NCBI GenBank assembly: GCA_030018555.1
Contig: JASEHY010000101.1
Location: forward strand, 1 to 5,518
Origin: Planctomycetota bacterium
GTDB lineage: Bacteria > Planctomycetota > MHYJ01 > JACQXL01
DNA: 5,518 nucleotides
Reading direction: 5' to 3'
Below are positions 1 through 4,652 of this stretch, one piece after another (within the stretch, counting starts at the first letter, position 1; every line of letters starts with the position of its first letter). The translations under genes were made by a program, and so were the position numbers. The notes beneath the pieces were generated by a model. The model was not told the DNA's origin. It was given only the letters and a program-made list of their open reading frames with translations, and made no database searches.

Positions 1-33
1 CCGTAAAACCCTTATAATATAAGGGTTTTACGG
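1..33. repeat. Perfect 33-bp palindrome (16-nt arms, 1-nt centre)
   Basis: The arm CCGTAAAACCCTTATA (1-16) is exactly inverted at 18-33 around a single central A at 17. The centre contains TATAAT (13-18), which could serve as a -10 box, but a matching -35 would lie off the left edge of the window. A T-run (44-50) follows only 10 nt after the hairpin, so it is not a textbook terminator for an upstream gene. It may be a terminator, an operator or a repeat copy; the sequence does not decide. Confidence 0.75.
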
Positions 34-71
34 CAATCCGCTACTTTTTTTGTGAATAATCCGGGTCATAG

Positions 72-135
72 GTGTCATGCTGTCCCGAATGCTTTCGGGA
101 CAGGGTGACAAGGATGGGACTTTTTGGACACCCTG
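72..135. repeat. Hairpin repeat in the 5' leader of the phosphatase gene
   Basis: A 10-bp stem (CTGTCCCGAA at 80-89 with TTCGGGACAG at 94-103) encloses the loop TGCT. It is framed by TGTCAT (73-78) and GGTGACA (104-110). A competing stem pairs CAGGGTG (101-107) with CACCCTG (129-135). The right part (CAGGGTGACA then GGACTTTTT at 117-125) is shared with the right end of the MITE-like element after glcF (4183-4192 and 4200-4208), so this looks like a relative of that element. It lies immediately before the start codon at 145 and would be in the mRNA leader. Confidence 0.6.
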
Positions 136-144
136 AAAAGATAA

Positions 145-1020
145 ATGAGAGATTCTGTTTTAGAGTTTGCCATCAGGATTGCCCGTAAGGCAGGGCGTTT
201 AATCAATAATCTGCAACCCGCTTTCCGCCGTTTCAGAACCAAATCAACCAGAATAGACCTCGTGACCAGAGCAGACCACCTGTCTGAAGAGATAATTATT
301 TCCGCTATCAGTAAAAAGTTTCCTGAACATAAGATAATTTCTGAAGAGCAATACTGCAACCAGAGCAATTCGTCCCGCCCAGGCGGGACAATTCGCTATC
401 CGCTATCCGCCAATACCTGGATAATTGACCCTTTAGACGGCACTACAAACTACGCTCACCGGTTTCCATTTTATTGCGTCTCTGTCGCACTATCTCAAAA
501 TAATAATATTATTTTAGGTGTTGTTTATGACCCGAATAGAAATGAGTTGTTTTATGCTACCAGAGGCAAAGGTGCATATCTATGGAGTTCGGAGTTTGGA
601 GTTCGCAGACCCCATACCTGCCAAGAAGGTAATAGATTGAGAGTATCAAAAACGATGTTATTATCAAAGAGTTTACTTGCTACCGGCTTTCCTTATATTA
701 TTCGTGAGAGTCCTGAGGACAACTTTACTAATTTTGAGAGGTTTTGTTTGAGGTCGCAGGCGATTCGGCGGGCTGGTTCTGCTGCCCTTGATTTATGCTA
801 TCTCGCAGCCGGACGTCTTGACGGATTCTGGGAAAGGGAACTTAAACCCTGGGATACCGCCGCAGGGGCTCTGATTCTGACCGAAGCCGGCGGGAAAATA
901 ACTGATTTTAAGGGTAACCCATATTCCCCTTTTACGAACACAGAAATACTCGCGAGTAATAAATATATTCACCAACAGATGCTTGATGTGATAAGGGCGA
1001 ATAGCGAATGGCGAAGATAG
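145..1020 (+). CDS. suhB: Inositol monophosphatase family protein (SuhB-like)
   Basis: This is a 291-aa Mg2+-dependent phosphatase of the IMPase/FIG superfamily. The family typically hydrolyses myo-inositol-1-phosphate, and some members act on fructose-1,6-bisphosphate or NADP. Visible motifs are DLVTRAD (38-44), the metal ligand in ISEE (E67/E68), DPLDGTTN (95-102) with metal-binding Asp95 and Asp98, GSAALDL (211-217), and the C-terminal metal/substrate motif PWDTAAG with Asp237. The ATG at 145 gives the usual N-terminus (VLEFAIRIARKAG); no convincing Shine-Dalgarno precedes it. The protein is about 20-25 aa longer than E. coli SuhB. The excess falls in two loops: residues about 74-90, made by a 32-bp palindromic repeat plus a CGCTATC heptamer repeat, and residues about 146-160, which hold three GGAGTTC-type heptamers. 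The C-terminal residues ANSEWRR are encoded by a third heptamer repeat. The catalytic residues are intact, so it should be functional. It is the first gene of a probable operon with glcD and glcF. The exact substrate cannot be read from sequence. Confidence 0.9.
   Translation: MRDSVLEFAIRIARKAGRLINNLQPAFRRFRTKSTRIDLVTRADHLSEEIIISAISKKFPEHKIISEEQYCNQSNSSRPGGTIRYPLSANTWIIDPLDGTTNYAHRFPFYCVSVALSQNNNIILGVVYDPNRNELFYATRGKGAYLWSSEFGVRRPHTCQEGNRLRVSKTMLLSKSLLATGFPYIIRESPEDNFTNFERFCLRSQAIRRAGSAALDLCYLAAGRLDGFWERELKPWDTAAGALILTEAGGKITDFKGNPYSPFTNTEILASNKYIHQQMLDVIRANSEWRR
365..396. repeat. 32-bp palindromic repeat, copy A (inside the phosphatase gene)
   Basis: An 18-bp core palindrome (GTCCCGCC, CA, GGCGGGAC; 372-389) sits between GCAATTC (365-371) and AATTCGC (390-396). 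The full 32 bp is the exact reverse complement of 2831-2862 inside glcF. Here it encodes part of residues 74-84 (the SSRPGGTIR stretch), in the loop between the catalytic Glu67/68 and the DPLDGTT motif, a site where SuhB relatives have a shorter linker. The reading frame stays open. Confidence 0.9.
394..407. repeat. Heptamer tandem repeat CGCTATC x2
   Basis: CGCTATC is repeated at 394-400 and 401-407, followed by the related CGCCAAT. It abuts the right end of palindrome copy A. On the minus strand it reads as the GCGGATA/GCGAATT heptamer series seen beside the other copy, so heptamers and palindrome appear to travel together. Confidence 0.75.
584..604. repeat. Heptamer tandem repeat GGAGTTY x3
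   Basis: GGAGTTC (584-590), GGAGTTT (591-597) and GGAGTTC (598-604) form a three-unit, 21-bp array followed by GCAGACC. It encodes most of SSEFGVRR in a loop between RGKGAYL and RLRVSKT, where relatives have only a few residues. Three units equal seven codons, so the array keeps frame. Confidence 0.85.
997..1017. repeat. Heptamer tandem repeat GCGAATA/GCGAATG/GCGAAGA
   Basis: Three diverged GCGAA-type heptamers (997-1003, 1004-1010, 1011-1017) directly precede the TAG stop at 1018-1020 and encode the C-terminal ANSEWRR. The unit matches the GCGAATT heptamers at 2824-2837. Confidence 0.8.
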
Positions 1021-1026
1021 GAAGGG
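1021..1026 (+). promoter_or_regulatory. Ribosome-binding site of glcD
   Basis: GAAGGG lies 8 nt before the GTG at 1035. It supports that GTG rather than the second in-frame GTG at 1044 as the start. Confidence 0.6.
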
Positions 1027-1034
1027 CTTAATCT

Positions 1035-2450
1035 GTGAAATCTGTGGTTTATAATCGTCTCCGCCGAATAGTGGATGCGAGTCGGGTATCTGATGCAATA
1101 GAAGACCGAATCGTTTCTTCTTATGACGCCTCTCGTATCAAATATCTACCTGATGTTGTCGTAAAGATAATTACTACAAAAGAAGTATCGGAAATATTAA
1201 AGATTGCATATACAGAAAAGGTTCCGGTCTATACCAGAGGTGCCGGTTCGTCAGTAACTGGGTCTGCTGTGCCTGTTAAGGGTGGGATATTGCTTGATAC
1301 TTCATTGATGAATCGCATCGTTGAGATAAGTCCTGTTGACCTAACTGCGGTAGTTGAGCCGGGCGTGGTTGTAACTGACTTCCAGAAGGAGGTAGAGAAA
1401 TATAATCTCTTTTATCCGCCAGACCCTGCCAGCGCTGATTTTTGCACGATAGGTGGTAATGTCGCTACGGGCGCCGGCGGGTTACGATGCATCAAATACG
1501 GCACAACCAGAGATTATGTCTTAGGATTAGAAGTCGTTCTTTCTGATGGTAGAATTATCAATACCGGAGGAGGGACATTGAAAAAGGTGTCAGGTTATGA
1601 TTTGACACGGTTGATGGTCGGGTCAGAAGGGACATTGGGGATTTTTACCAGAATTATACTTCGGCTTATTCCTAAACCGACTGCTGAATCCACTATCTCG
1701 GCATTTTTTGATACTCCGGATAAGGCAATAGAATTCGGTGTCCTGTTATTGGAAAAAGGAATCCTCCCACGTTCATTAGAGTTTATGGACAGGGCTTGCT
1801 TGATGGCGGTCAATAAATATCGCCCTGACCTTAAGATACCACCAACTTCACAGGCAATGATTCTGGTAGAATTTGATGGGCAACCTGAGGATGTGAATAA
1901 TCAGGCAACCCAGTCCTGCAAACTTCTGGAAGGCATTCAACCGATTACCCTGAAGAGGGCAGTGAATAAGGAAGAGGCAAAGTATCTCTGGTCTGTGCGT
2001 AAGGCAATCTCAGCCGCCTTGTATTCAATCACGACCCAGAAAATTAGCGAGGATATATGTGTTCCTCGTCACGCTATCAAGCCGATTCTCTCTTATCTTA
2101 ATGAAATAGGTGCTTCTTCGGGCATCCCTGTGGCAGTATTCGGGCATCTCGGTGATGGTAATCTACACATTAACTTCCTTGTTTCAAACCCATCGGACCG
2201 AGCCTTCGGGACAAGTAAAGAGCAGGAAGCCCGCCTTGCCGGGGTTCTGGATAAATTATTTACTAAGACCATAAAATTAGGTGGAACTCTTTCAGGCGAA
2301 CATGGTATCGGAATGACCAAAGCAAAGTATTTACCGCTGGAGTGGGGGAGAGATGAGATAGAGTTATTCAGGGCGATAAAACAACTCTTTGACCCGAAAA
2401 ATATACTAAATCCAGATAAAATCTTTAGCCAATATGATGTATGGGTGTAG
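1035..2450 (+). CDS. glcD: FAD-linked oxidase, GlcD type (glycolate / D-lactate dehydrogenase flavoprotein subunit)
   Basis: This 471-aa flavoprotein of the VAO/PCMH family has a length typical for GlcD (about 460-500 aa). The N-terminal FAD-binding domain shows VYTRGAGSSVTGSAVP (65-80), contacting the FAD pyrophosphate, then PPDPAS and IGGNVATGAGG (from 139). The C-terminal FAD-oxidase domain shows FGHLGDGNLH (369-378) and SGEHGIG (420-426), which hold the family's conserved His/Glu residues, and ends with LFDPKNILNPDKIF. Expected reaction: oxidation of glycolate or D-lactate to the 2-oxoacid with electrons placed on FAD, in the cytoplasm or at the inner membrane face. GTG start with a Shine-Dalgarno. 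The stop overlaps glcF by 10 nt, implying translational coupling and a GlcD-GlcF complex. Residues 386-393 (PSDRAFGT) lie where relatives have a shorter acidic loop and may be a degenerate repeat insert. Sequence alone does not separate glycolate from D-lactate or another hydroxyacid. Confidence 0.93.
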   Translation: MKSVVYNRLRRIVDASRVSDAIEDRIVSSYDASRIKYLPDVVVKIITTKEVSEILKIAYTEKVPVYTRGAGSSVTGSAVPVKGGILLDTSLMNRIVEISPVDLTAVVEPGVVVTDFQKEVEKYNLFYPPDPASADFCTIGGNVATGAGGLRCIKYGTTRDYVLGLEVVLSDGRIINTGGGTLKKVSGYDLTRLMVGSEGTLGIFTRIILRLIPKPTAESTISAFFDTPDKAIEFGVLLLEKGILPRSLEFMDRACLMAVNKYRPDLKIPPTSQAMILVEFDGQPEDVNNQATQSCKLLEGIQPITLKRAVNKEEAKYLWSVRKAISAALYSITTQKISEDICVPRHAIKPILSYLNEIGASSGIPVAVFGHLGDGNLHINFLVSNPSDRAFGTSKEQEARLAGVLDKLFTKTIKLGGTLSGEHGIGMTKAKYLPLEWGRDEIELFRAIKQLFDPKNILNPDKIFSQYDVWV

Positions 2451-4147
2451 TTAATTCATTATCCAGCGAGATAGAACGTTGTGCCAAGTGTGGTCAGTGT
2501 CGCACGGTCTGCCCGATTTTCTCCGCCTTAAAAGACGAGAAGTTTGTAGCACGAGGCAGATTATCACTCCTTCAGGCAGACCAATCACTCAAAAATAAAT
2601 ACCGGATTTTTGAGAGAATAATAAATACCTGTCTGTTATGCCTACGATGTGAGAACAACTGTCCTTCTCGGGTCAAGACAGGGGAAATCTTCAAGTATGA
2701 AAGAGTAAAGTTAGCAAAGGAGAGAGGGTTACCTGCGCTCCTCTCTTTTGCCTTCAGATGGGTATTGCCGAAGCGGTGGTTCTATAATCTTGTTCTACGT
2801 CTTGGGTCTTGGGTCAGACCTTTGCGAATTGCGAATTGTCCCGCCTGGGCGGGACGAATTGCGAATAGACATCCTCCCTTATATTTTGCTAATCTTCTGC
2901 AACAGATACCTGAGATTGCTCCTCAATCTGCATTAGAAATTATCGGTGCCAGAGGTCATGCCAAAGGCAGAGCCCCGCCATTAGGGCGAGGTTCGCCTTC
3001 TCGCCTCGCCTTCGCTACGGCGAAGCGGGCGGGCGACGCCTTCGGCGGACAGACTACTTCCGCTTCGTCCGCCCAAGGCGGACTCAGGTGGGGTAGATGC
3101 CATAAACCGTCCCTCCCATCCCGGCAGGGCAGAACAAAGGTGGGGGAGGCGGTTGGCATCTTTATCGGATGCGCTACAAATTATTTCTATCCTGATATTA
3201 TTAAATCGCTGGTTTCTATCTTAGAAGACCTTAATATTCCTTATGAGATACCACCCCAACAGGTATGTTGTGGAATGCCGGTGTTATTATCTGGCGACGA
3301 GCAGACTGCCAGACGATTGATGAGAAAGAATAGAGAATGCCTGAAATATAGGACTGTAATCACTGTCTGTCCTTCGTGCAATCGGATGCTATCAGATTCG
3401 CTGAGTTTACCTGTCCTTATGGTTCCACCATCCTGTCCTTCTCCCGATGGACATCGGGACAGAGGGATAAGGACAAATCCCGTCCTTACAGGATCCCGTA
3501 GGGATAGGGATAAGGGATCACTACAAGCAGAAAATATTGACCCAGCAGTTAAAGTAATTGATGCGGTAGAATTTTTAGATAGTGTTACAAAGTTATCACC
3601 AGGCGGAAAGACATCTATAAACCCCGTTAGAGATAGGTCGCCTTCAGGCGACCGTCATTCTGGAATAAACTCCAATTATACATTAGCAAAAGGACAGATA
3701 TCAAACTCTTCTAATGAGAGTAAAAACATCTCTAACGGGGTGAACACGATTTATCATAAACCCTGCCATTCTGATGGCACACGAGCCCCTGACATTATAA
3801 TGGCATTCCTGAAGGCAGGAACACAATACACCCAGATAGAAGATATATGCTGTGGTGGAGGCGGGTTATTTACCTTCAAATACCCTGATTTGTCCCACCA
3901 GATAGGGCAGTACCGGCTGAAATCTATTAACCAATTCCAGGCAGGACGGAGATATATCATAACAAATTGTCCCGGATGCATAATGCAACTTGAATATCTC
4001 CTAAAGGTTACAAAGACAGACAATCTAAAAGTTAGTCATTTCTTAAACTTTTATACTATGAGGTTGTTGAAAAACCCTTTTTGCCTATTATTCCTGGTTA
4101 CCCAGAGTGTCATTCTGAACTTGGTTCAGAATCTCATTAGACCCTGA
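2441..4147 (+). CDS. glcF: GlcF/HdrD-like iron-sulfur subunit, expanded by in-frame repeat inserts
   Basis: A 568-aa electron-transfer subunit, partner of GlcD. Domains in order: a ferredoxin-like pair of [4Fe-4S] motifs, C14-C17-C20-C24-P and C64-C67-C70-C74-P; then two CCG (cysteine-rich) domains, the first with GC244, CCG at 276-278 and CPSC at 310-313, the second with C442, CCGGGG at 470-475 and CPGC at 510-513. All expected cysteines are present. Family members are about 400-450 aa. The extra length lies between domains, not in them: residues about 120-145 (heptamers plus a 32-bp palindrome), about 171-237 (GC-rich palindrome block), about 327-362 (GGGAT-type palindromes), about 394-434 (119-bp inverted-repeat element) and 541-568 (MITE-like element). 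The ATG at 2441 overlaps the glcD stop; no good Shine-Dalgarno is seen, so translation is probably coupled. The first insert falls after the helical linker, and the second falls directly before the first CCG strand VGIFIGC. The protein is probably functional, but decay beginning at the C-terminus is possible. Confidence 0.88.
   Translation: MGVVNSLSSEIERCAKCGQCRTVCPIFSALKDEKFVARGRLSLLQADQSLKNKYRIFERIINTCLLCLRCENNCPSRVKTGEIFKYERVKLAKERGLPALLSFAFRWVLPKRWFYNLVLRLGSWVRPLRIANCPAWAGRIANRHPPLYFANLLQQIPEIAPQSALEIIGARGHAKGRAPPLGRGSPSRLAFATAKRAGDAFGGQTTSASSAQGGLRWGRCHKPSLPSRQGRTKVGEAVGIFIGCATNYFYPDIIKSLVSILEDLNIPYEIPPQQVCCGMPVLLSGDEQTARRLMRKNRECLKYRTVITVCPSCNRMLSDSLSLPVLMVPPSCPSPDGHRDRGIRTNPVLTGSRRDRDKGSLQAENIDPAVKVIDAVEFLDSVTKLSPGGKTSINPVRDRSPSGDRHSGINSNYTLAKGQISNSSNESKNISNGVNTIYHKPCHSDGTRAPDIIMAFLKAGTQYTQIEDICCGGGGLFTFKYPDLSHQIGQYRLKSINQFQAGRRYIITNCPGCIMQLEYLLKVTKTDNLKVSHFLNFYTMRLLKNPFCLLFLVTQSVILNLVQNLIRP
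2801..2814. repeat. Heptamer tandem repeat CTTGGGT x2
   Basis: CTTGGGT is repeated at 2801-2807 and 2808-2814, followed by CAGACCT, and lies just ahead of the GCGAATT array. GGAGTTC repeats in the phosphatase gene are likewise followed by CAGACC. It encodes part of LGSWVRP in GlcF. Confidence 0.7.
2824..2837. repeat. Heptamer tandem repeat GCGAATT x2
   Basis: GCGAATT occurs at 2824-2830 and 2831-2837; the second unit is the first 7 bp of palindrome copy B. A further related unit, GCGAATA (2861-2867), follows the palindrome. Confidence 0.8.
2831..2862. repeat. 32-bp palindromic repeat, copy B (inside glcF)
   Basis: The core GTCCCGCC, TG, GGCGGGAC (2838-2855) sits between GCGAATT (2831-2837) and GAATTGC (2856-2862). 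The 32 bp are the exact reverse complement of copy A at 365-396. Here they are read as ANCPAWAGRIA (GlcF residues 131-141), a different translation from copy A, and again without a stop. Confidence 0.9.
2951..3161. repeat. GC-rich block of nested palindromes inserted in glcF
   Basis: This block is far richer in GC than its surroundings. Hairpins seen: GGCGAGG (2985-2991) with CCTCGCC (3004-3010); CTTCGC (3010-3015), loop TACG, GCGAAG (3020-3025); GTCCGCC (3067-3073), CAA, GGCGGAC (3077-3083). A long imperfect inverted repeat has AGATGCCA (3095-3102) and TGGCATCT (3154-3161) as its outer arms. It encodes GlcF residues about 171-237, a low-complexity Gly/Arg/Ala/Ser stretch without family motifs, between the linker and the first CCG domain. 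Several repeats seem to have landed in the same permissive spot. The right boundary is uncertain because 3152-3161 also encodes the native VGIF strand. Confidence 0.7.
3431..3518. repeat. Palindromic repeat cluster inserted in glcF between the CCG domains
   Basis: Three adjacent hairpins: TCCCGATG (3442-3449), GA, CATCGGGA (3452-3459); TAAGGAC (3468-3474) with GTCCTTA (3482-3488); ATCCC (3493-3497), GTA, GGGAT (3501-3505). They are followed by repeated GGGATA units (3501-3506, 3507-3512). The block encodes GlcF residues about 331-360, an Arg/Asp/Pro-rich stretch (CPSPDGHRDRG...) unlike the family. The same CCCGATG/CATCGGG arms recur in the pilin terminator (5456-5473). Confidence 0.75.
3622..3740. 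repeat. 119-bp element with 13-bp perfect terminal inverted repeats, inside glcF
   Basis: CCCCGTTAGAGAT (3622-3634) is exactly inverted as ATCTCTAACGGGG (3728-3740). Next to the left arm is a perfect hairpin, GGTCGCC (3636-3642), TTCA, GGCGACC (3647-3653). The interior is AT-rich. It encodes GlcF residues about 394-434, a Ser/Asn-rich linker immediately before the second CCG domain (TIYHKPCH). No clear target-site duplication is seen, and the length is not a multiple of three, so flanking bases must have been gained or lost. It may be a single non-autonomous element, or a compact palindrome later split by another insert. Confidence 0.75.
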
Positions 4148-4219
4148 AATCGCAGACCCTGAACTTGTTTCAGGGCAAGGTTCAGGGTGACAGTTTTTAG
4201 GACTTTTTCAACAATCTCA
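4059..4219. mobile_element. MITE-like element supplying the 3' end of glcF
   Basis: Terminal inverted repeats TGAGGTTGTTGAAAAA (4059-4074) and its complement at 4204-4219 match at 15 of 16 positions. The trinucleotide CTA abuts both ends (4056-4058 and 4220-4222), and ACTATG is also repeated at 4055-4060/4219-4224, suggesting a short target duplication whose limits are ambiguous. Inside are nested hairpins: ATTCTGAAC, TTG, GTTCAGAAT (4111-4131), CCCTGAA/TTCAGGG (4157-4175), and an outer pair TGTCATTCTGAAC with GTTCAGGGTGACA. No transposase is encoded, so it would be non-autonomous. The glcF frame runs into it for 28 codons and stops at 4145-4147. The hairpins could also act in transcript 3'-end formation. 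Confidence 0.7.
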
Positions 4220-4387
4220 CTATGTTGACAACAGAGCAGAAAATTGTCATTATCTGACAAAATTTGTTACTTCATCATCTAATATTATTAATAACAGATT
4301 GAAGAATATTTATTACCTTACCCCTGATTTCGTGATAACCCTAATAAAACCAATGAGTTATACTATATATAAAAATTAGGTTTATTA

Positions 4388-4416
4388 TTGACAGAATAAA
4401 CAAAATCTGGTATAAG
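4388..4416 (+). promoter_or_regulatory. Sigma-70-type promoter for the pilin gene
   Basis: A consensus -35 TTGACA (4388-4393) is separated by 17 nt from the -10-like TATAAG (4411-4416). This is the best sigma-70 match in the window. Transcription would start near 4423, giving a leader of about 230 nt ahead of the pilin start at 4653. The terminator at 5442-5490 would make the pilin a monocistronic unit. Confidence 0.65.
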
Positions 4417-4423
4417 AATTGCT
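4408..4423 (+). promoter_or_regulatory. Sigma-54-type -24/-12 element overlapping the -10 box
   Basis: TGGTATAAGAATTGCT fits the RpoN pattern TGGYAYR-N4-TTGCW at every fixed position, with GG at 4409-4410 and GC at 4421-4422 in correct spacing. Type IV pilin genes are sigma-54 dependent in several bacteria, which makes the match plausible. It shares its bases with the sigma-70 -10 box, so only one polymerase form could occupy the site at a time. No clear enhancer-binding site was identified upstream. Confidence 0.45.
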
Positions 4424-4483
4424 TGTATTTAGTTAAAGAACCACTTTAATAGTTCGTAATTTACGGCTTTCTATTAAGGAAGG

Positions 4484-4532
4484 GAGGTGATAGTTGACGA
4501 TAGAAATCGTAGATGAAGGAATATTAGAGTAG
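4484..4532 (+). CDS. Possible leader peptide ORF in the pilin 5' UTR
   Basis: GGAGGTGA (4484-4491 region), nearly perfectly complementary to the 16S 3' end, precedes a TTG at 4494. That TTG opens a 12-codon ORF (MTIEIVDEGILE, reading the start as Met) ending in TAG at 4530-4532. This ribosome-binding site is at least as good as the pilin's own. An alternative GTG at 4488 gives a different short frame. A small hairpin, ACGAT (4497-4501), AGAA, ATCGT (4506-4510), covers the first codons. It may be a regulatory leader ORF, a decoy ribosome site or chance; no function is claimed. Confidence 0.3.
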
Positions 4533-4541
4533 TAAAATAGA

Positions 4542-4610
4542 CACGAATGGCGCCAGAGGCGCCACGAATCAGCACGAATAAAACACTTAATATTCGTACA
4601 ATTTATTCGT
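4542..4610. repeat. CACGAAT heptamer and hairpin repeat cluster in the pilin leader
   Basis: CACGAAT occurs at 4542-4548, 4563-4569 and 4573-4579. The first two flank a perfect hairpin, TGGCGCC (4548-4554), AGA, GGCGCCA (4558-4564). ACGAATAAA (4574-4582) is exactly inverted as TTTATTCGT (4602-4610), so a second stem of 9 bp can form about 45 nt before the pilin start. No T-run follows the first hairpin, so it is not a terminator. In the mRNA these structures could affect stability or translation. Confidence 0.7.
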
Positions 4611-4640
4611 ATAACTCGTGTTTATCTTAGAAACAGATAA

Positions 4641-4647
4641 AAAGGAG
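4641..4647 (+). promoter_or_regulatory. Ribosome-binding site of the pilin gene
   Basis: AAAGGAG lies 5 nt before the ATG at 4653, firmly fixing that start. Confidence 0.85.
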
Positions 4648-4652
4648 ATTTT

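Larger units (their letters stand above)
4148..4652. other. 505-bp intergenic region between glcF and the pilin gene
   Basis: Contents from left to right: the right half of the MITE-like element (to 4219), about 160 bp of AT-rich DNA without a supportable gene, a promoter (4388-4423), a purine-rich ribosome-binding site with a possible 12-codon ORF (4484-4532), hairpin and CACGAAT repeats (4542-4610), and the pilin ribosome-binding site. In the AT-rich part CCTAAT (4340-4345) and ATTAGG (4375-4380) form an inverted pair just upstream of the -35 box, a possible activator or bending-protein site. TTGTCA/TGACAA (4244-4260) is a weak hairpin. Confidence 0.7.

Noticed and set aside
2956..3159. Minus-strand open frame across the GC-rich block of glcF
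   Set aside because: It exists because the block is palindromic and stop-poor on both strands. It has no ribosome-binding site or recognisable domain and lies wholly inside glcF.
365..3740. CRISPR array
   Set aside because: The repeats are few, far apart, in both orientations and inside genes, without regular spacers.
2441..4147. glcF as a pseudogene
   Set aside because: The frame is uninterrupted over 568 codons, and all cluster-binding and CCG-domain cysteines are retained, so a functional though expanded protein is the simpler reading. The replaced C-terminus leaves some doubt.
4225..4253. Second promoter TTGACA-N17-CATTAT
   Set aside because: The -35 is consensus but the -10 matches only 4 of 6, and a much better promoter lies 160 bp closer to the pilin gene. 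It overlaps the small palindrome TGTTGACAACA just outside the MITE-like element.
4424..4652. c-di-GMP (GEMM) riboswitch in the pilin leader
   Set aside because: Considered because pilin genes can be so regulated, but the conserved GEMM core and tetraloop-receptor sequences are not visible.
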